Assembly: GCA_027922465.2 (NCBI GenBank)
Contig: BQMF02000232.1
Coordinates: 124,001-188,000 of the forward strand
Source of the DNA: Turritopsis dohrnii
Taxonomy: Eukaryota > Cnidaria > Hydrozoa > Anthoathecata > Oceaniidae
Reading direction: 5' to 3'
DNA: 64,000 bases
Shown here in pieces: positions 61,201-64,000 of the stretch. Under the pieces are notes generated by a model. That model ran no database searches. It was given only the letters and a program-made list of their open reading frames with translations, and was not told where the DNA came from. The position numbers and the translations under genes were made by a program. Position 1 is the first letter of the stretch. Every line of letters begins with the position of its first letter.

Positions 61201-64000
61201 CAACAGCTGTGATTTGTTGTGGTGAAACACTTGTGATTGTTGGGTTGAGGGAAGTATCAAATGTAAATGCAGTTGGTAAAGTGATATTTTGATCAGATAC
61301 TGTGACCTATGAAGTATAAAAGTAACAGGATAGTAATCTTCATTGTTCTTCAAATATTAGTTACATTTAAACATGATGGCAACTTACCATAACGTCAACT
61401 GTTCCAACAATTCCTTCTGATGTAATACAAGTAATTGTTGCCATATCCACATGTTTAACATTGCATTTTGAAGAACCAAGTAAAACATCCACATTTTCAA
61501 CTGAATGACCAAATCCTGCACCAGAGATCTGAACTGTTAGCCCACCAATTGCAGCACCTACTGTTGGGTTGATGGAAGCAACAGACATCTCATATCTGAA
61601 AAAACAACAATAAATAGAAACTTCTTTTTCGGATTTTTACAACTGACATAGCCAATAGAAACCCAGCCGACACATTTATTAAAAAACTCTACAAAGGAGT
61701 GCATTTCTATAGACATCTACACACAATCTCAATAAAAATACTCTCCATCACAGTGACATTTTGACAATTTTGCCCACTGGGAAAGTTTATTGAGAAGGGA
61801 TTGTTAATACTGTTGGTCATAAAATATGACAAAATATGACAAAATAATGTTGAACTCTAATAACATATTCACATGTAAGCAATATGTCATGTGACCAATA
61901 AAAATATTGTTTGGTAAAATTGAATGCAATAAAAAGCAAAAAGTTGTTAGAAAACATTTCCAGGAAAGTTTCTAAAATCTATGCTGTAATTGAAAGAACC
62001 TAAAAAATTAATCAAATTTTTCAATGAACTTTAAAAACAATGAAATCAACATACTCAAATTGAACCAATGCATCTTCACCATATTTGGAATTACCTTTCC
62101 CTTTCACATTTATATTAACATTTTTTAGGCCAGCTTGTGAATGACCTAGAAATAAGCAATAAGAATTGTTGAATTTGCTGCAAGCTGAAGACAAAATTCT
62201 TATATTCTATCACTTTCATGTAAGTACCATTAAACTACAACAAAAAAAACAAATCACACAACTTCCTTTCAATTCTAAGTCAAAATTGTTGCCTACGGAG
62301 GAGAATATGGAAAAGTTCTCAAAGGTATGTTTAGTTTTACAATATACTACATGCTCCGAAATAGTGTTGTGGTTCTGTTGAAAGAAAGTCTGTTAATCCG
62401 TGGGGACAAGCCTATTCTCAATCGAAACAAAGCATCATTGCCATTACTTTTATTTTCTGATGGTTGATTTGTCCCTGGGGACATTTCTTGATTTTTGTAT
62501 ATGTTCAGTGACACTTTGTATTGTTTTCCACTTGAAAATGGCCGTCGTATGGCTGAAACGTTGTCAAATATATTTCGTAACTTATACACAGTCTTCTTAA
62601 TTTCAAATACACAACTTCCAATGTAAATTTCTAATCACATTTGTAACTAATATTACATTTACAGTACAAACAAATTTTCCTACATTTTTCTGTTTTGTAT
62701 GAAATATGAATAAAATTGCTAATCAGAAAATGTAGTGTAAGCAGGTGAAAACAGAAAAGAAACAAAATTCGGAAAAGTAGTCAATCGTAATAAATTTTAT
62801 TGCCAGATATGAAAATATATAGAAAAACCCCTTTAAAGTGTGCAAATGAATAGCGAATGATGACTTATGATAATGAAGAATTATTCTCACCAAGACAGCA
62901 AGTTATTTCTGATTCTGTAGCAGTCTGTACATTGCACTCTGCCTCACCAATATTGACGATATTTTCTTCTTTAACAGCGCTACATCCCACACACCCAATG
63001 GTAACCAACTGACAATCGTCAGCTCCATGACCATGGGTTGGGTCAATAGATGTCACCACTGGTGTTTGATCTTCTGTATGCGTAAATCCGCACATGTCAC
63101 TGGCACAACTTGATACGATTCCACTTACAAAAACAACAACCTTTATGAAAAGAAATTAAAATTAAATTCAAAATAGTTACAAGTTGCATCACAGGTTACT
63201 GTTGAGAAAGAAGATTTGGTCTCTTATGATATTTGATTCCAACTTTCAAAAAATGTACCTGGGGTGTTTCAGTGGCAACTTGCAGAAGTTCTCCAGTCAA
63301 TGGACCAAAGACCACACCACCGTCCTCAATAGTTTCCACAGAGGCCATAACATTTAAGCCGGTCAGGTCATAATTGACCACCTCCAACGTCGCTTTATCT
63401 CCGCCTACCGTTATCCACTCAATCTCCCATTGAAAGTCGAAACACGATCCCATATGACTGACTTTCAGCTCTCCAGCAGTTGAGAATGCAGACTCCAATT
63501 TCATCTTCAGATCTTTTTCACTGCTATTTGCTGGTATATCTAAAAATAATTTTAACTCATGCATAAAACATAAAACTTCATGTATAGTGAAGTTATAGTT
63601 ATTTCTTGTATTTCAGGCAATATGTGACCTCCATTAGTTTCAAAGAAATAACAATCATCAGCAACACTTATTTTGAATATTTTTCATTCATCAAATCATT
63701 TCAAAATTTGCATCAGGAATATATGACAGTAAAACTCTTGAACAGCAAATTTTTAAACAAAGTTTAATATTGATAAAAGAAATCATTGCCATTTTAGAAA
63801 TTAATAGTGTAATAAGTAAATTGCATTTTAACTTACCGTGAGCAATAAAATCATCTCCATTTTCATCAACAAATTTTAATGAAATTGAACCAGTAACAGC
63901 TGGACTACCATTTTGCACGAAGATAACTTCTACTTCCTTCCCCTCTTTCTGATATACTCCAGGTGAACTTTCATTAAAATCTTTAATCTTGAAATGTGGC
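46236..64000 (-). CDS. PKHD1L1: Fibrocystin-L (PKHD1L1)-like ectodomain, N-terminus beyond the right edge
   Basis: Exons (5' to 3'): 63837-64000 (partial), 63259-63539, 62891-63140, 62055-62145, 61388-61595, 60772-61306, 60480-60577, 60115-60382, 57910-59949, 56842-57816, 56258-56501, 55911-56105, 53580-55457, 53175-53409, 52927-53097, 52458-52791, 51277-51530, 50602-50782, 49852-50331, 49398-49600, 49077-49256, 48577-48619, 47877-48041, 46236-47662. All phases match. Domains: about 11 TIG/IPT repeats (seven within 57910-59949); a cupredoxin-like segment (60115-60577); G8 domain 1 (from 57816; 'GQTMLLD') and G8 domain 2 (in 53580-55457); parallel beta-helix repeats ('[13 protein letters not shown]', 'LAFLNLGD'). 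An 'RRRR' site ('[10 protein letters not shown]') lies at ~49115, where PKHD1L1 family members have a basic cleavage motif. Four ~115-residue beta-sandwich repeats end the part. Unlike the vertebrate protein, no transmembrane helix follows; the frame continues into the cadherin exons. PKHD1L1 is a large ciliary/stereociliary surface protein in vertebrates. Confidence 0.88.
48141..48322 (+). repeat. Intronic 21-bp minisatellite with alternating unit types
   Basis: About nine copies of a unit like 'GGGACTTATCTCACATCATAA'. In the middle, GGGACTTATCTC and GGGCCTTAGCTC units alternate, suggesting a 42-bp higher-order repeat. It lies in the intron between exons 48577-48619 and 47877-48041 of the giant gene and reads as a repeated 'HHKGL' frame on the plus strand, which is not a gene. 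Confidence 0.85.
48753..48873 (+). mobile_element. CCCAG MITE family, copy B (intronic)
   Basis: A 121-bp copy from CCCAGCCGGCACA to CCAGCTGGG, in the same orientation as copy A. It lies in the intron between exons 49077-49256 and 48577-48619. Confidence 0.75.
50891..50996 (-). mobile_element. CCCAG MITE family, copy D (intronic, degenerate)
   Basis: Inverse-orientation relative, most like the copy at 38325: it shares 'TCACTGCGA-GAAG', 'CACTCCT..ACAGATTTTT' and 'GTCCACTGAG' blocks. It lies in the intron between exons 51277-51530 and 50602-50782. Confidence 0.5.
51775..52380. mobile_element. Foldback/MITE element with ~180-bp inverted arms (intronic)
   Basis: The left arm starts CAGGGTGTCTCAGAAAG (51775) and the right end, read inversely, starts CAGTGTGTCTCAGAATG. 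Similarity continues inward for roughly 180 bp with gaps (for example 'AAGCTCTTTTC' in both). The left side has a TA flank (51773-51774), and the right flank is CA, so a TA duplication is possible but mutated. No coding frame. Confidence 0.65.
56548..56794 (+). mobile_element. tRNA-derived SINE, antisense in an intron of the giant gene
   Basis: The head has a tRNA-like A box (TGGCTTAGTGG, 56555-56565) and B box (GGTTCAAACC, 56599-56608) with tRNA-like spacing. An unrelated ~180-bp body follows, ending in ten A residues (56785-56794). No acceptor stem closes, so it is not a tRNA gene. Confidence 0.8.
61662..61781 (+). mobile_element. CCCAG MITE family, copy C (intronic)
   Basis: A 120-bp copy from CCCAGCCGACACA to GCCCACTGGG. 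It lies in the intron between exons 62055-62145 and 61388-61595 of the fibrocystin-L-like part. Confidence 0.75.

Overview
The window is animal (metazoan) nuclear DNA: AT-rich, with many GT-AG introns, long intergenic stretches and dense mobile-element debris. The gene set (fibrocystin-L/PKHD1L1-like, FBXW10-like, cadherin, tandem-repeat/beta-lactamase proteins), an intact hAT element and Penelope-like elements fit a cnidarian, perhaps a hydrozoan. That placement is inference from gene content; no taxonomic marker is present.

Layout, left to right. 1-856: 3' end of a retroelement-like ORF with a poly(A) tail. 1891-6022: an apparently complete hAT transposon with one 842-residue transposase ORF (minus strand), terminal inverted repeats and a likely 5-bp target duplication. 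6023-10730: mostly featureless. 10733-20248: a tandem duplication of one two-coding-exon gene, each copy encoding a secreted protein with five ~46-residue repeats and a serine beta-lactamase/esterase domain. 20250-27140: non-coding DNA with a Tc1/mariner-type MITE, a telomere-like inverted structure and a decayed Penelope-like element. 27145-34433: a complete 13-coding-exon FBXW10-like F-box/WD40 gene (992 codons, in frame throughout). 34788-37614: a 16-copy 32-bp minisatellite and a composite inverted Penelope-like insertion.

39251-64000 (minus strand, open at the right edge): 30 exons whose phases agree from end to end, about 5,050 codons. The first 24 encode a fibrocystin-L-like ectodomain: TIG repeats, a cupredoxin-like segment, two G8 domains, parallel beta-helix repeats, a basic-cleavage-like motif and four C-terminal beta-sandwich repeats. 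The next exon finishes the last of those repeats and runs straight into cadherin repeats. These are followed by a cohesin-like and a dockerin-like domain, one transmembrane helix, a ~340-residue cytoplasmic tail and a MYND-type zinc finger. The simplest reading is one giant chimeric cell-surface receptor or adhesion protein, not two neighbouring genes; this is the most unusual item in the window. Its introns carry a SINE, a foldback element, a minisatellite and four copies of a small MITE family.

Exon boundaries were chosen by eye from reading frame, GT/AG consensus, phase agreement and resemblance to remembered family members. No alignment or database search was run.
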